Below, piece by piece: positions 1 through 4,957 of a DNA stretch of 5,235 nucleotides. Made by a program: the position numbers and the translations under genes. This DNA is from Methylocystaceae bacterium (lineage in GTDB: Bacteria > Pseudomonadota > Alphaproteobacteria > Rhizobiales > Beijerinckiaceae), in the NCBI GenBank assembly GCA_003152255.1, contig PLZT01000519.1, positions 1 to 5,235 of the forward strand, written 5' to 3'. The stretch's first letter is position 1. Each line of letters starts with the position of its first letter. A model generated the notes under the pieces. It saw nothing but the letters and a program-made list of their open reading frames with translations. It did no database searches and was not told the origin of the DNA.

Positions 1-30
1 CTTTCGCGGAAAGGCGGCGCCAATGCGTGA
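1..30 (+). CDS. Possible C-terminal tail of an upstream gene (partial)
   Basis: The first reading frame is open from the left edge and ends at a TGA at 28-30, giving a tail that reads LSRKGGANA. It would overlap the next start codon (ATG at 23) by 8 bases, which fits the overlapping gene style seen through the rest of the window. Ten codons are too few to identify a product or to prove the frame is coding. The frame of the next gene is also open to the edge, so the alternative is that the next gene starts further left. Confidence 0.25.
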   Translation, partial: LSRKGGANA

Positions 31-244
31 CGCGCCCGCCGATCTTCGTCTCCGTCGCCTCGCATCCGCGCTGCATCGGCTTGGAGAACGCCCGATCTAT
101 GAGTTTTTGTGCGAGATCGAGGCCGGCGCGGATTTGCGCGAGCGTCTCGAGGCTTATGCCCGCTTGCCCGTGAATTTCATTCACTCGAATGGCGGCGATA
201 AATTTCAGGCCGCCGCTTTCGTGATCAATGGGGGCGCGCATTGA
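23..244 (+). CDS. Small hypothetical phage protein, 73 residues
   Basis: I do not recognise a function. The protein is short, soluble and Arg/Leu-rich, with a predicted helical core (about residues 8-48) reading RLRRLASALHRLGERPIYEF and then LCEIEAGADLRERLEAYARL. This resembles small 'LhRLGpRpvyEll.Ei..g' proteins that I associate with replication regions of alphaproteobacterial prophages; that link is from memory. ATG 23 is preceded by an AAAGG (10-14) at a suitable distance. The frame stays open to the left edge, so a longer protein is possible. Its TGA (242-244) overlaps the TTG start (241) of the primase-helicase, so the two are probably translated in a coupled way. There are no membrane segments or metal-binding cysteines. 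A small replication accessory role is only a guess from position. Confidence 0.7.
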   Translation: MRDAPADLRLRRLASALHRLGERPIYEFLCEIEAGADLRERLEAYARLPVNFIHSNGGDKFQAAAFVINGGAH

Positions 245-2310
245 CCCCCGCCGAACAATTTCGCGAGGTTATCCACAAAGAGCTTGGCGTCGCGCCCGCA
301 GCGATCATCGGCGACGGCAAAACGCATCGTTTTTCCACCACTAAGAACGCGCGCGACAACGCCGGGGAATATAGATTCTTCGACGACAGATTCCCCGCCG
401 GGTTCGCAAAGGATTACCGGCGCGGAATCTATTTCACGTGGTCGGCGCGCGACGATGCGACGGTCCTTAGCGAGCCCGAACGCGCGGAGCGCGCTAAAAT
501 CATCCGCGACCGCGAACAGCGACGCCAGCGCGAACAGGCCGAGGCCGCGCGCATCGCGCAACAGCGATGGCAAAAGGCCAAGGCCGCCGCTCCGGCGCAT
601 CCGTATCTCACTCGCAAAGGCGTCCAAGCGCACGGCGCGCGGCAAGAGGGCGACGCGCTGCTGGTTGCGGTTATGGACGGCGACGAACTCATATCGGTTC
701 AAAGCATCGCCCCCGACGGCGGCAAGCTCTTTCAGCTCGGCTCCCGCAAGAAGGGCGGATTTTTCACCATCGGCGACGCCGGCGACACGATCTATCTCGT
801 CGAGGGATTTGCGACCGGCGCGACGATCCACGAATTGACCGGGGGCCAAACAATCGTCTGTTTCGACGCCGGAAACTTGCTCGCCGTCGCGCCAAAAATC
901 CGCGCCAATTACCCGGAGGCTCACATCGTGATTTGCGGGGATGATGACTTTGCGAATGACAAAAATCTGGGCGTCGCCAAGGCGACCGAGGCCGCGAAAA
1001 TCATCAACGGCTATCTGGCGATCCCGCGCTTCGACCGCGACAAGGGCGAGACCGGAACTGACTTTAACGACCTTCACGCCTTGCACGGCAGCCGCGCCGT
1101 TCATGATGCGCTCGACGCCGCGCTGGACGCTGGAGCGCTCAAGGGCGAGGCGGCGTCGATCTATGACGAGGCGCTTCCCAAAGAGCCGCCGGGCTTTTTC
1201 TATCCTGTCGGCGCGCCGCTGGCGGCCAATAATCCCGACGAGCGCACCTCCGCTATTCCTCCGCTCAAATTCATCTGCCCGAACGAATATATCGGGGAAG
1301 AAATCGCTGATCGCGCCTGGATTGTCCCGAATTGGATACCATGCGGCGTTGTTACCGGGCTTTATGGCGACGGCGGCATTGGAAAAAGCCTACTCGCGCA
1401 ACAACTCCAAACCGCGTGCGCCGTTGGCGGCGAATGGGCCGGCCAGATGGTAGAGCCCGTCAAGTCTCTCGGCTTTTACTGCGAAGACGAAAGAGACGAA
1501 CTGCTGCGCCGCCAAGCGCGCATCAACCGGCTTTATGATTGCGATAAATCGAGCCTCGAAAATACTCGCTTCGTCTCGCGCTTGGGCCTGGACAATATCT
1601 TAATGACCTTCGACTCGCGCGGACGCGGCGAGACGACGCAATTTCATAAGCAGGTTATCGAAGCGTCCCGTGATCTAGGCGTTCGCCTCGTGATCTTTGA
1701 CACAGCATCGGACGGATTCGCCGGAAATGAAAATGACCGAGGACAAGTCAGGCAATTTATCAGCCGCGCCCTCGGAAGCGTTGCGACCGCGATAAACGGC
1801 GCTGTGGTGCTTTGCGCGCATCCGTCGCGAACCGGGCTTAATTCCGGCGAAGGCGATGGCGGTTCTACCGCGTGGTCAAACACCCTTCGCAGTCGCGCAT
1901 ATCTCGCCGCGCCAGAACCGGAGAACGGCGCCGCGCCGGATGCAAACGCGCGCCTCCTCTCGCGCAAAAAAGCCAATTATGCCGCGCGAAATGACGAAGT
2001 AAAATTGACCTGGAGCGATGGTGTTTTCATCGCGGATAGCCCCTCCGCGAACATCTATCGACCAGCCGCGCAAAGCGTGTTTCTGGAGCTGCTCGACGAT
2101 AGGAGCGCCACAGGGCGGAGCGTCTCCCACAACGCCAAAGCTCCTAATTTTGCCCCCCGCGACTTCGCGATGCACGCTAACCGCCGAGGCTATCGCGATG
2201 GCGATTTTAGGGGCGCGATGGAGCAGCTTTTCGCCGACAAAAAAATCCGAGTGCATGAGGAAGGGCCGCCGTCTCGGCGCCGCTCATGGATCGTTCGGGA
2301 GCCGACATGA
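241..2310 (+). CDS. Toprim primase fused to RecA-like (RepA-type) helicase
   Basis: This is probably a bifunctional replication protein that lays primers and unwinds DNA at a phage fork. Residues 22-70 (DGKTHRF at 25-31, later PAGF) resemble the small N-terminal domain of P4/TraC-type primases. Residues about 78-117 are a highly charged helix. HPYLTRKGV (120-128) is the usual lead-in to a Toprim fold, which shows its glutamate at E188 (YLVEG) and the DxD acids at D234 and D236 (CGDDD). The helicase half has Walker A GDGGIGKS (376-383), Walker B LVIFD (483-487) and a sensor-like CAHPSRTG (525-532), as in AAA_25/RepA-like hexameric helicases. The last 90 residues look like a winged-helix tail. 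No CHC2-type zinc finger is present. The TTG start overlaps the previous stop, and I see no ATG in a better place. It could act as helicase only if priming is lost, but all the acidic residues are there. Confidence 0.9.
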   Translation: MTPAEQFREVIHKELGVAPAAIIGDGKTHRFSTTKNARDNAGEYRFFDDRFPAGFAKDYRRGIYFTWSARDDATVLSEPERAERAKIIRDREQRRQREQAEAARIAQQRWQKAKAAAPAHPYLTRKGVQAHGARQEGDALLVAVMDGDELISVQSIAPDGGKLFQLGSRKKGGFFTIGDAGDTIYLVEGFATGATIHELTGGQTIVCFDAGNLLAVAPKIRANYPEAHIVICGDDDFANDKNLGVAKATEAAKIINGYLAIPRFDRDKGETGTDFNDLHALHGSRAVHDALDAALDAGALKGEAASIYDEALPKEPPGFFYPVGAPLAANNPDERTSAIPPLKFICPNEYIGEEIADRAWIVPNWIPCGVVTGLYGDGGIGKSLLAQQLQTACAVGGEWAGQMVEPVKSLGFYCEDERDELLRRQARINRLYDCDKSSLENTRFVSRLGLDNILMTFDSRGRGETTQFHKQVIEASRDLGVRLVIFDTASDGFAGNENDRGQVRQFISRALGSVATAINGAVVLCAHPSRTGLNSGEGDGGSTAWSNTLRSRAYLAAPEPENGAAPDANARLLSRKKANYAARNDEVKLTWSDGVFIADSPSANIYRPAAQSVFLELLDDRSATGRSVSHNAKAPNFAPRDFAMHANRRGYRDGDFRGAMEQLFADKKIRVHEEGPPSRRRSWIVREPT
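269..277 (+). other. Perfect DnaA-box-like 9-mer inside the primase gene
   Basis: The bases read TTATCCACA, an exact match to the consensus DnaA box. They lie in codons 10-13 of the primase-helicase gene. No second good copy is near it. Near matches with two mismatches occur around 2813 (reverse) and 3784. One exact 9-mer on either strand of a window this size is not very unlikely by chance (a few per cent), so it may be incidental coding sequence (V-I-H-K). Confidence 0.3.
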
Positions 2311-2316
2311 GCGCCC

Positions 2317-2489
2317 CTACCAGGATACTACCAGCATCTACCAGCATACCCGCTTTGACATGCTGGAAGGTGCAGTTTCGCCAGCATTTTCAATGCCGAT
2401 TCCAGCATCCTACCAGGAAGCATTACCAGCACCTACCAGCTACCCGCAAACCCGTGTTTCACAGGGCTTTCCAGCATCCTTCCAGGTAT
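2317..2489 (+). repeat. Iteron-like array of (C)TACCAGCAT repeats; candidate origin or operator
   Basis: The core CCAG with variants of CTACCAGCAT begins at 2320, 2331, 2341, 2381, 2402, 2413, 2426, 2436, 2471 and 2482 on the + strand, with one inverted copy (ATGCTGG) at 2360-2366. Copies at 2328-2337 and 2338-2347 are identical tandem 10-mers. Others end in GGA, CAC, CTA or GGTAT. Steps between neighbouring + copies are 11, 10, 40, 21, 11, 13, 10, 35 and 11 bases, so most sit near whole turns of the helix, as expected if a protein binds one face. The array starts just after the primase-helicase stop and lies in a 299-base gap with no convincing gene. By analogy with plasmid and phage iterons it may be a replication origin or an autoregulatory operator. 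No strong AT-rich unwinding stretch is visible, which weakens the origin reading. Confidence 0.75.
2341..2366. repeat. Inverted pair within the repeat array
   Basis: CCAGCAT (2341-2347) and ATGCTGG (2360-2366) form a perfect 7-bp inverted repeat around a 12-base spacer. The same inverted copy can also pair with CCAGCAT at 2381-2387 across 14 bases, so two alternative hairpins are possible. A TTGACA that matches a -35 hexamer (2355-2360) lies in the spacer, but I found no matching -10 box. Confidence 0.55.
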
Positions 2490-2499
2490 GTGTGCATGA

Positions 2500-2517
2500 C
2501 CCCCCATACCCCCCATA
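2500..2517 (+). repeat. Two tandem CCCCCCATA copies
   Basis: Two exact 9-base copies (2500-2508 and 2509-2517) lie between the repeat array and the terminator-like hairpin. The strand bias (runs of six C) is marked. No function can be read from it; it may be part of the same regulatory or origin region. Confidence 0.7.
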
Positions 2518-2537
2518 GGGCGTTTTACGCCCCTTTT
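2518..2537 (+). terminator. Probable intrinsic terminator after the replication block
   Basis: GGGCGT (2518-2523), a TTT loop and ACGCCC (2527-2532) form a perfect 6-bp GC-rich stem, followed by C then TTTT (2534-2537). The T run is short and is followed by GGG, so termination may be partial. It separates the primase-helicase and repeat array from the next gene. GCCCC at 2529-2533 could instead pair with GGGGC at 2544-2548, which would compete with the terminator. Confidence 0.55.
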
Positions 2538-2570
2538 GGGAGCGGGGCGCACGCCTTCCGATGTTTCACG

Positions 2571-2580
2571 GGCTTAAGCC
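2571..2580. promoter_or_regulatory. 10-bp palindrome upstream of the 155-residue gene
   Basis: GGCTTAAGCC is a perfect palindrome ending 29 bases before the ATG at 2610. Its position in a short leader fits an operator or a small RNA hairpin near the ribosome binding site. No promoter hexamers are clear around it. Confidence 0.35.
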
Positions 2581-2596
2581 AAGCCATTCCTTACCG

Positions 2597-2601
2597 AGGA
2601 G
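2597..2601 (+). promoter_or_regulatory. Strong ribosome binding site fixing the start at 2610
   Basis: AGGAG lies 8 bases before ATG 2610 within the purine run GAGGAGAG. The reading frame is open far upstream (from 2286), but that stretch translates into the repeat array as a His/Gln/Pro-rich jumble. This site therefore decides in favour of the ATG at 2610. Confidence 0.8.
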
Positions 2602-2609
2602 AGAACAAA

Positions 2610-3077
2610 ATGATTGTCGCTGACGACCGGGCCGTGAAGCTACGCGGCGAACGGCTAAACGAAATCTGGTGGCAGGGCCGCCAATGGGCCGTCACGTCTC
2701 ACGGTATCGAGGCGCGCGATGGGACTTACACCATCGCCAAGGATCGGCTGAGGGAAGAGCACGCGCGCGAGCATCCGTATAGCTGGATCGCGCACCTATC
2801 CGAGAAGTCGTGGATAGACCTCGACGACTTCGCGACCGCCTACTTCGTCGCCGTCGCCATGCACGGCCAGCGGCTCACTCGCAAGGAATTTGCGATGCTA
2901 CAGAAGCATTTGCGGAAAGGGCGAGAGGAAGTCCACGTCAACTCGTTCTTTGATAAAGCCCGCGAAGAGCTAGGAATTGGGATTTGCATGTCGTTACCGC
3001 AACTCGACGCGGTTGGCGATAAAGCCCGCGAACTCGCCGATGCGGCCGCGCCTCCAGCCGATGACGGCATCCGATGA
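2610..3077 (+). CDS. Hypothetical phage protein, 155 residues
   Basis: I recognise no named function. The N-terminal part has a tryptophan-rich segment, IWWQGRQWAVTSHGIEARDG (residues 19-38), followed by YTIAKDRL (40-47). A helical middle part includes WIDLDDFATAYFVAVAMHG. I recall this style from conserved unknown proteins in alphaproteobacterial prophages, without any known activity. There is no signal peptide, no clear membrane segment and no cysteine cluster. It follows a strong ribosome binding site and starts a new transcription segment after the hairpin at 2518-2537. Its stop overlaps the next start (ATGA at 3074-3077), so the two are probably co-translated. Placed between replication and packaging genes, it could be a regulator or accessory replication factor, but nothing in the sequence decides this. 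Confidence 0.85.
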   Translation: MIVADDRAVKLRGERLNEIWWQGRQWAVTSHGIEARDGTYTIAKDRLREEHAREHPYSWIAHLSEKSWIDLDDFATAYFVAVAMHGQRLTRKEFAMLQKHLRKGREEVHVNSFFDKAREELGIGICMSLPQLDAVGDKARELADAAAPPADDGIR

Positions 3078-3358
3078 CAACCGCCGCGCCCATGCCATCG
3101 CTCGCGCCATCTGGCGACGACAACGACCTGACGGCGCTGGCTCATCGCGTCGAGCGGCTCACCGTATCGCGCACGAATCCGGAATCGTTCTTTGTCGAGA
3201 AGAGCGAAATCGCCCATGCCCTGCGGCGGCTGGCGAGAACCCCGCACCAGCCGAGGCGCGACCGTGACATCGGGGCGCATCAAGGGAGAACACCGTTTGA
3301 TGGGACGGGCGAAAGGGGGAAGGACAATGCAACCTCGATTGATAGAAGTTCTCTATGA
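3074..3358 (+). CDS. Small conserved-type phage protein, 94 residues
   Basis: Function unknown. Residues about 18-55 contain LTALAHRVERLTVSRTNP and FFVEKSEIAHALRRLAR. This matches, from memory, a short pattern (two helices around an 'RDPE.F..EKSEIA..LR.LA' turn) frequent in small proteins next to phage replication or packaging genes in Alphaproteobacteria. After that the sequence is charged and Gly/Asp/Arg-rich with little predicted structure, so the tail may be poorly conserved. It starts at an ATG overlapping the stop of the previous gene and has no strong ribosome binding site of its own, which points to translational coupling. The last 32 bases overlap a possible small gene in another frame (3327-3422). 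Confidence 0.7.
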   Translation: MTTAAPMPSLAPSGDDNDLTALAHRVERLTVSRTNPESFFVEKSEIAHALRRLARTPHQPRRDRDIGAHQGRTPFDGTGERGKDNATSIDRSSL

Positions 3359-3422
3359 ATGGATCGAGCGACGGAATGGGGATGCGACATGGATAATCAA
3401 CGTAAGTCATTGTTATTGCTAG
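3327..3422 (+). CDS. Possible small peptide, 31 residues
   Basis: ATG 3327 follows a purine-rich AGGGGGAAGGA, a good ribosome binding signal. The peptide begins MQPRLIEVLYEWIERRNG and ends in NVSHCYC. The first half could be an amphipathic helix. The frame extends upstream to another ATG at 3300, also with AAGGGAG ahead of it (3282-3288), which would give 40 residues. It overlaps the end of the 94-residue gene. The size and lack of a known family keep this low; the strong ribosome binding sequence is the main support. Confidence 0.35.
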   Translation: MQPRLIEVLYEWIERRNGDATWIINVSHCYC

Positions 3423-3480
3423 GGTCCTTCCTCCGACCTATGGCAATCCTCGGGTCACGCACGAGCGCTCGGTATCGCGC
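3421..3480. other. Non-coding gap before small terminase gene; candidate cos region
   Basis: Between the small peptide and the terminase gene lies about 100 bases without a convincing gene. It holds a perfect 10-bp palindrome, CGAGCGCTCG (3462-3471), and CTCG at 3449-3452 that can pair with CGAG at 3462-3465 instead. Segments such as GGGTCCTTCC (3422-3431) and CTCGGGTCACGC (3449-3460) remind me of DNA just upstream of small terminase genes in other prophages; this is recollection only. In lambda, the packaging cut site cos lies just before the small terminase gene, so a cos site here is a fair inference. A 38-codon open frame (3389-3505) crosses the gap, without a good ribosome binding site. 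Confidence 0.3.
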
Positions 3481-3523
3481 TTTGCAAAAGATTTTTGAAG
3501 TGTGAAACCAAAAGGAAAAGTCC

Positions 3524-4048
3524 ATGACGGAAACAATCTCAAAAAGGGAACTCGCCCGCCGTCTTGGCGTCGTGCCGAGCCGCATTAGCGCGCTGATAAA
3601 ACGGGGACTTCCTGTTCTAGCGGACGGCAAAATAGACCTAGAGGCCGCGTCGAAATGGATGAAAGCGAACTGTGAAGCGAGTGTGAAATTTCGGGATAGA
3701 GGTGTGAATAAAATGCTGGAGGCCGACATCGGCCACGAACCGGCCGAAGCTGCGTCGCTCGATGATGACGCGGCTGTTCTGGATTATCCAGCCGCGCGGG
3801 CGCTGCGGGAGACTTTTTTGGCGCGAATGGCGCGGCTGGAATTTCTCGCGAAATCTGGAAAGCTCTTGCCGGCTGATGAGGTCGAGACGGTTTGGCGCAA
3901 CTATCTTACGGATTGCAGAAAACGGCTGCTGTGCGTCCCGTCGCGCTGTGGCGCGCGGTTGTCGCATTTGTCGAGAGCGGAGGTGTCCGAAATCGACTTC
4001 GAAATTCACGCCGCGTTGCAAGAGCTTGCCGGGGAGTCGCCAGAATGA
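3524..4048 (+). CDS. Small terminase subunit, Nu1-like
   Basis: Probable DNA-recognition subunit of the phage packaging motor; it would bind phage DNA and bring in the large terminase subunit. Residues 4-46 (ISKRELARRLGVVPSRISAL, then IDLEAASKWM) form a MerR/Nu1-type winged helix-turn-helix with a wing around GKIDL. After a variable acidic linker (50-88) comes a helical domain: ALRETFLARMARLEFLAKSG (93-112), KLLPADEVETVWRN (113-126), then CRKRLLCVPSR (131-141) and the tail EIDFEIHAALQELA. This ordered pair is typical of phage small terminase (Nu1/DUF1441-like) proteins, and 174 residues is a usual size. AAGGA (3512-3516) sits 7 bases before ATG 3524. The stop overlaps the next start (ATGA). 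The large subunit is not in the window; it would be expected to the right. Lysis/lysogeny regulators share the N-terminal fold, but the C-terminal half favours terminase. Confidence 0.85.
   Translation: MTETISKRELARRLGVVPSRISALIKRGLPVLADGKIDLEAASKWMKANCEASVKFRDRGVNKMLEADIGHEPAEAASLDDDAAVLDYPAARALRETFLARMARLEFLAKSGKLLPADEVETVWRNYLTDCRKRLLCVPSRCGARLSHLSRAEVSEIDFEIHAALQELAGESPE
3671..3708 (+). repeat. Three phased TGTGAA copies within the terminase gene
   Basis: TGTGAA occurs at 3671-3676, 3682-3687 and 3703-3708, steps of 11 and 21 bases, one and two helical turns. A fourth copy lies at 3501-3506, ahead of the start codon. The copies fall in different reading frames (C-E, then V-K, then V-N), so this is a DNA repeat and not a protein repeat. 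In lambda the small terminase protein binds R sites near its own gene; these copies could play that part. Another single copy at 4491 shows that the hexamer also occurs elsewhere. Confidence 0.45.
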
Positions 4049-4383
4049 GCGCGAGAGCTATAAAAGCGATCGACCGCCTCGCGGCTGAATTTGCTCACGA
4101 AACGCCCGGCGACAATCCGAGCAACGAGGAGTTGCTTGCGATGGCGTTTCTCGAATTGCGCGAAGAAAATAGAATTCTGCGCCAACAGATTGGCGGTTCC
4201 GCGACGCCAAGGGTTTCGCGTGCAGCCGGCTACGTCACATTGAAAGAAGCCTCGTTCGAGGTTGGAATCTGCGCCGAATGGCTGCGACGCCTTGCTGCTC
4301 GGGCCGAAATAGACGCGGTTTTCCAAGATCGCCGCTGGCTGGTCCGGCTCGACGACGTGAAGGCAAAATATCTTCGAAAATGA
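4045..4383 (+). CDS. Small helix-turn-helix protein with coiled coil, 112 residues
   Basis: A probable DNA-binding protein of unknown target. Residues 27-49 (NEELLAMAFLELREENRI, then LRQQI) look like a short coiled coil suited to dimer formation. Residues 62-109 (GYVTLKEASFEVGICAEWLR, then a wing at VFQDRRWLVRLDDVKAKY) resemble the excisionase/MerR-type HTH_17 fold in which a strand-helix-turn-helix is followed by a wing. ATG 4045 overlaps the terminase stop, and GGGGAG (4030-4035) lies 9 bases upstream. Close coupling to the small terminase gene suggests a partner in packaging or late gene control. A phage excisionase is less likely so far from any integrase. A hairpin follows 6 bases after the stop. 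Confidence 0.75.
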   Translation: MSARAIKAIDRLAAEFAHETPGDNPSNEELLAMAFLELREENRILRQQIGGSATPRVSRAAGYVTLKEASFEVGICAEWLRRLAARAEIDAVFQDRRWLVRLDDVKAKYLRK

Positions 4384-4389
4384 TTGTCG

Positions 4390-4420
4390 AGAGTTGGAGC
4401 GTGTGTTGTTCTCCAACTCT
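4390..4420. terminator. Strong 10-bp-stem hairpin after the HTH gene
   Basis: AGAGTTGGAG (4390-4399) and CTCCAACTCT (4411-4420) are perfect inverted repeats around an 11-base loop (4400-4410). The following bases are ACTCGCGCGC, with no run of T, so it is not a standard intrinsic terminator. It sits between the HTH gene stop (4381-4383) and the next ATG (4444), where it could slow or process the mRNA, or serve as a protein-binding operator. The inverted repeat is certain; the terminator label is the weaker part. Confidence 0.45.
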
Positions 4421-4443
4421 ACTCGCGCGCGTATTGTGCAATC

Positions 4444-4953
4444 ATGATGAAGATTAACCCCCTCGCCCTGAGTCCACTGCAGCAGCGCGTTGTGAACGAA
4501 AGACGCGCGACGGCTGCGCTCCGTGCGCCCGCGCCCGCACCAAAAAAAGCAACCCCGCCGCAAGCGCCCGCGCAAACGAAACCAGCGCCACGAACGCCAA
4601 CAGCGGAGGAGCGACTGGCCGAGCGACTGGCCGATCGCAAACGCCGCGAACGCGACTTCGAGAAAATGATGGCGTTTGTTCGCGACCCGTCGAGTAGCCC
4701 CTTCGCGCATCTCGCCAATTTCGGAACGCCGGAAATCGAACCGCCGCAAGTCGTCGAACTGTTTGTGGCCGGACGCGGATCCGACGCTGCGGAATTTGAA
4801 ATGCATGTCGTCGATCTGAAAGCGACGGCGCGCGCAATACTCAAGGCCGGCGAGATGGCGCGCGGCACTGGACCACAACGCCCCGAGCCGACGGGCCTCG
4901 CGGCCCAGATTCTCGAAGCCGGGCGCAAGCGCCGCAAGCCGATGGGAGATTGA
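4444..4953 (+). CDS. Hypothetical phage protein, 169 residues
   Basis: Function unknown. Residues 1-27 are a short helical start (MMKINPLALSPLQQRVVNER). Residues 28-54 are a Pro/Ala/Lys-rich flexible linker. Residues 55-72 are a charged helix containing a doubled ERLA. Residues 72-145 form the likely folded part (DFEKMMAFVRDPSSSPFAHL, later VVELFVAGRG, FEMHVVDLKATARAILKAGE). The end is basic (RKRRKPMGD). The frame is open up to a TTG at 4384, but that would put the hairpin at 4390-4420 inside the gene. I prefer ATG 4444 (or ATG 4447, the next codon), although no ribosome binding site is obvious for either. The next gene follows after 4 bases. A nucleic-acid or structural assembly role is possible from the basic tail and location, but not shown. 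Confidence 0.7.
   Translation: MMKINPLALSPLQQRVVNERRATAALRAPAPAPKKATPPQAPAQTKPAPRTPTAEERLAERLADRKRRERDFEKMMAFVRDPSSSPFAHLANFGTPEIEPPQVVELFVAGRGSDAAEFEMHVVDLKATARAILKAGEMARGTGPQRPEPTGLAAQILEAGRKRRKPMGD
4609..4632 (+). repeat. 12-bp perfect tandem duplication inside a coding region
   Basis: GAGCGACTGGCC occurs twice back to back in the frame of the 169-residue gene (4609-4620 and 4621-4632), encoding ERLA twice at residues 56-63. It keeps the frame and lengthens a charged helix. It is a likely slippage product and could vary in length between relatives. Confidence 0.8.
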
Positions 4954-4957
4954 TCAG

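Noticed and set aside
205..1104. 299-codon open frame on the - strand
   Set aside because: It lies wholly opposite the well-supported primase-helicase gene and its neighbour. Long antisense open frames are common in GC-rich DNA, and no domain is visible.
2355..2360. TTGACA as a -35 promoter element
   Set aside because: No -10-like hexamer is found at 16-18 bases downstream, so a promoter is not supported. The match is recorded only as part of the repeat array.
2018..2518. 166-codon open frame on the + strand
   Set aside because: It overlaps the end of the primase-helicase gene in another frame and then reads through the DNA repeats. It is a shadow frame.
2286..2609. Upstream extension of the 155-residue gene through the repeat array
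   Set aside because: The translation is a His/Gln/Pro-rich reading of the DNA repeats and crosses the hairpin. ATG 2610 has a much better ribosome binding site.
2311..2609. CRISPR array
   Set aside because: The repeats are about 7-10 bases with irregular spacing and no uniform spacers, and there are no cas genes in the window.
3395..3407. IHF binding site near AATCAA
   Set aside because: The second half of the IHF consensus is missing at the required distance, and the region is not flanked by a strong A/T tract.
3389..3505. 38-codon open frame before the terminase gene
   Set aside because: No good ribosome binding site precedes it. It overlaps the candidate cos gap and palindrome and has no recognisable features.
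4006..4878. 290-codon open frame on the - strand
   Set aside because: It lies opposite three better-supported + strand genes, is Arg/Phe-rich with no recognisable fold, and has no ribosome binding site I can defend.
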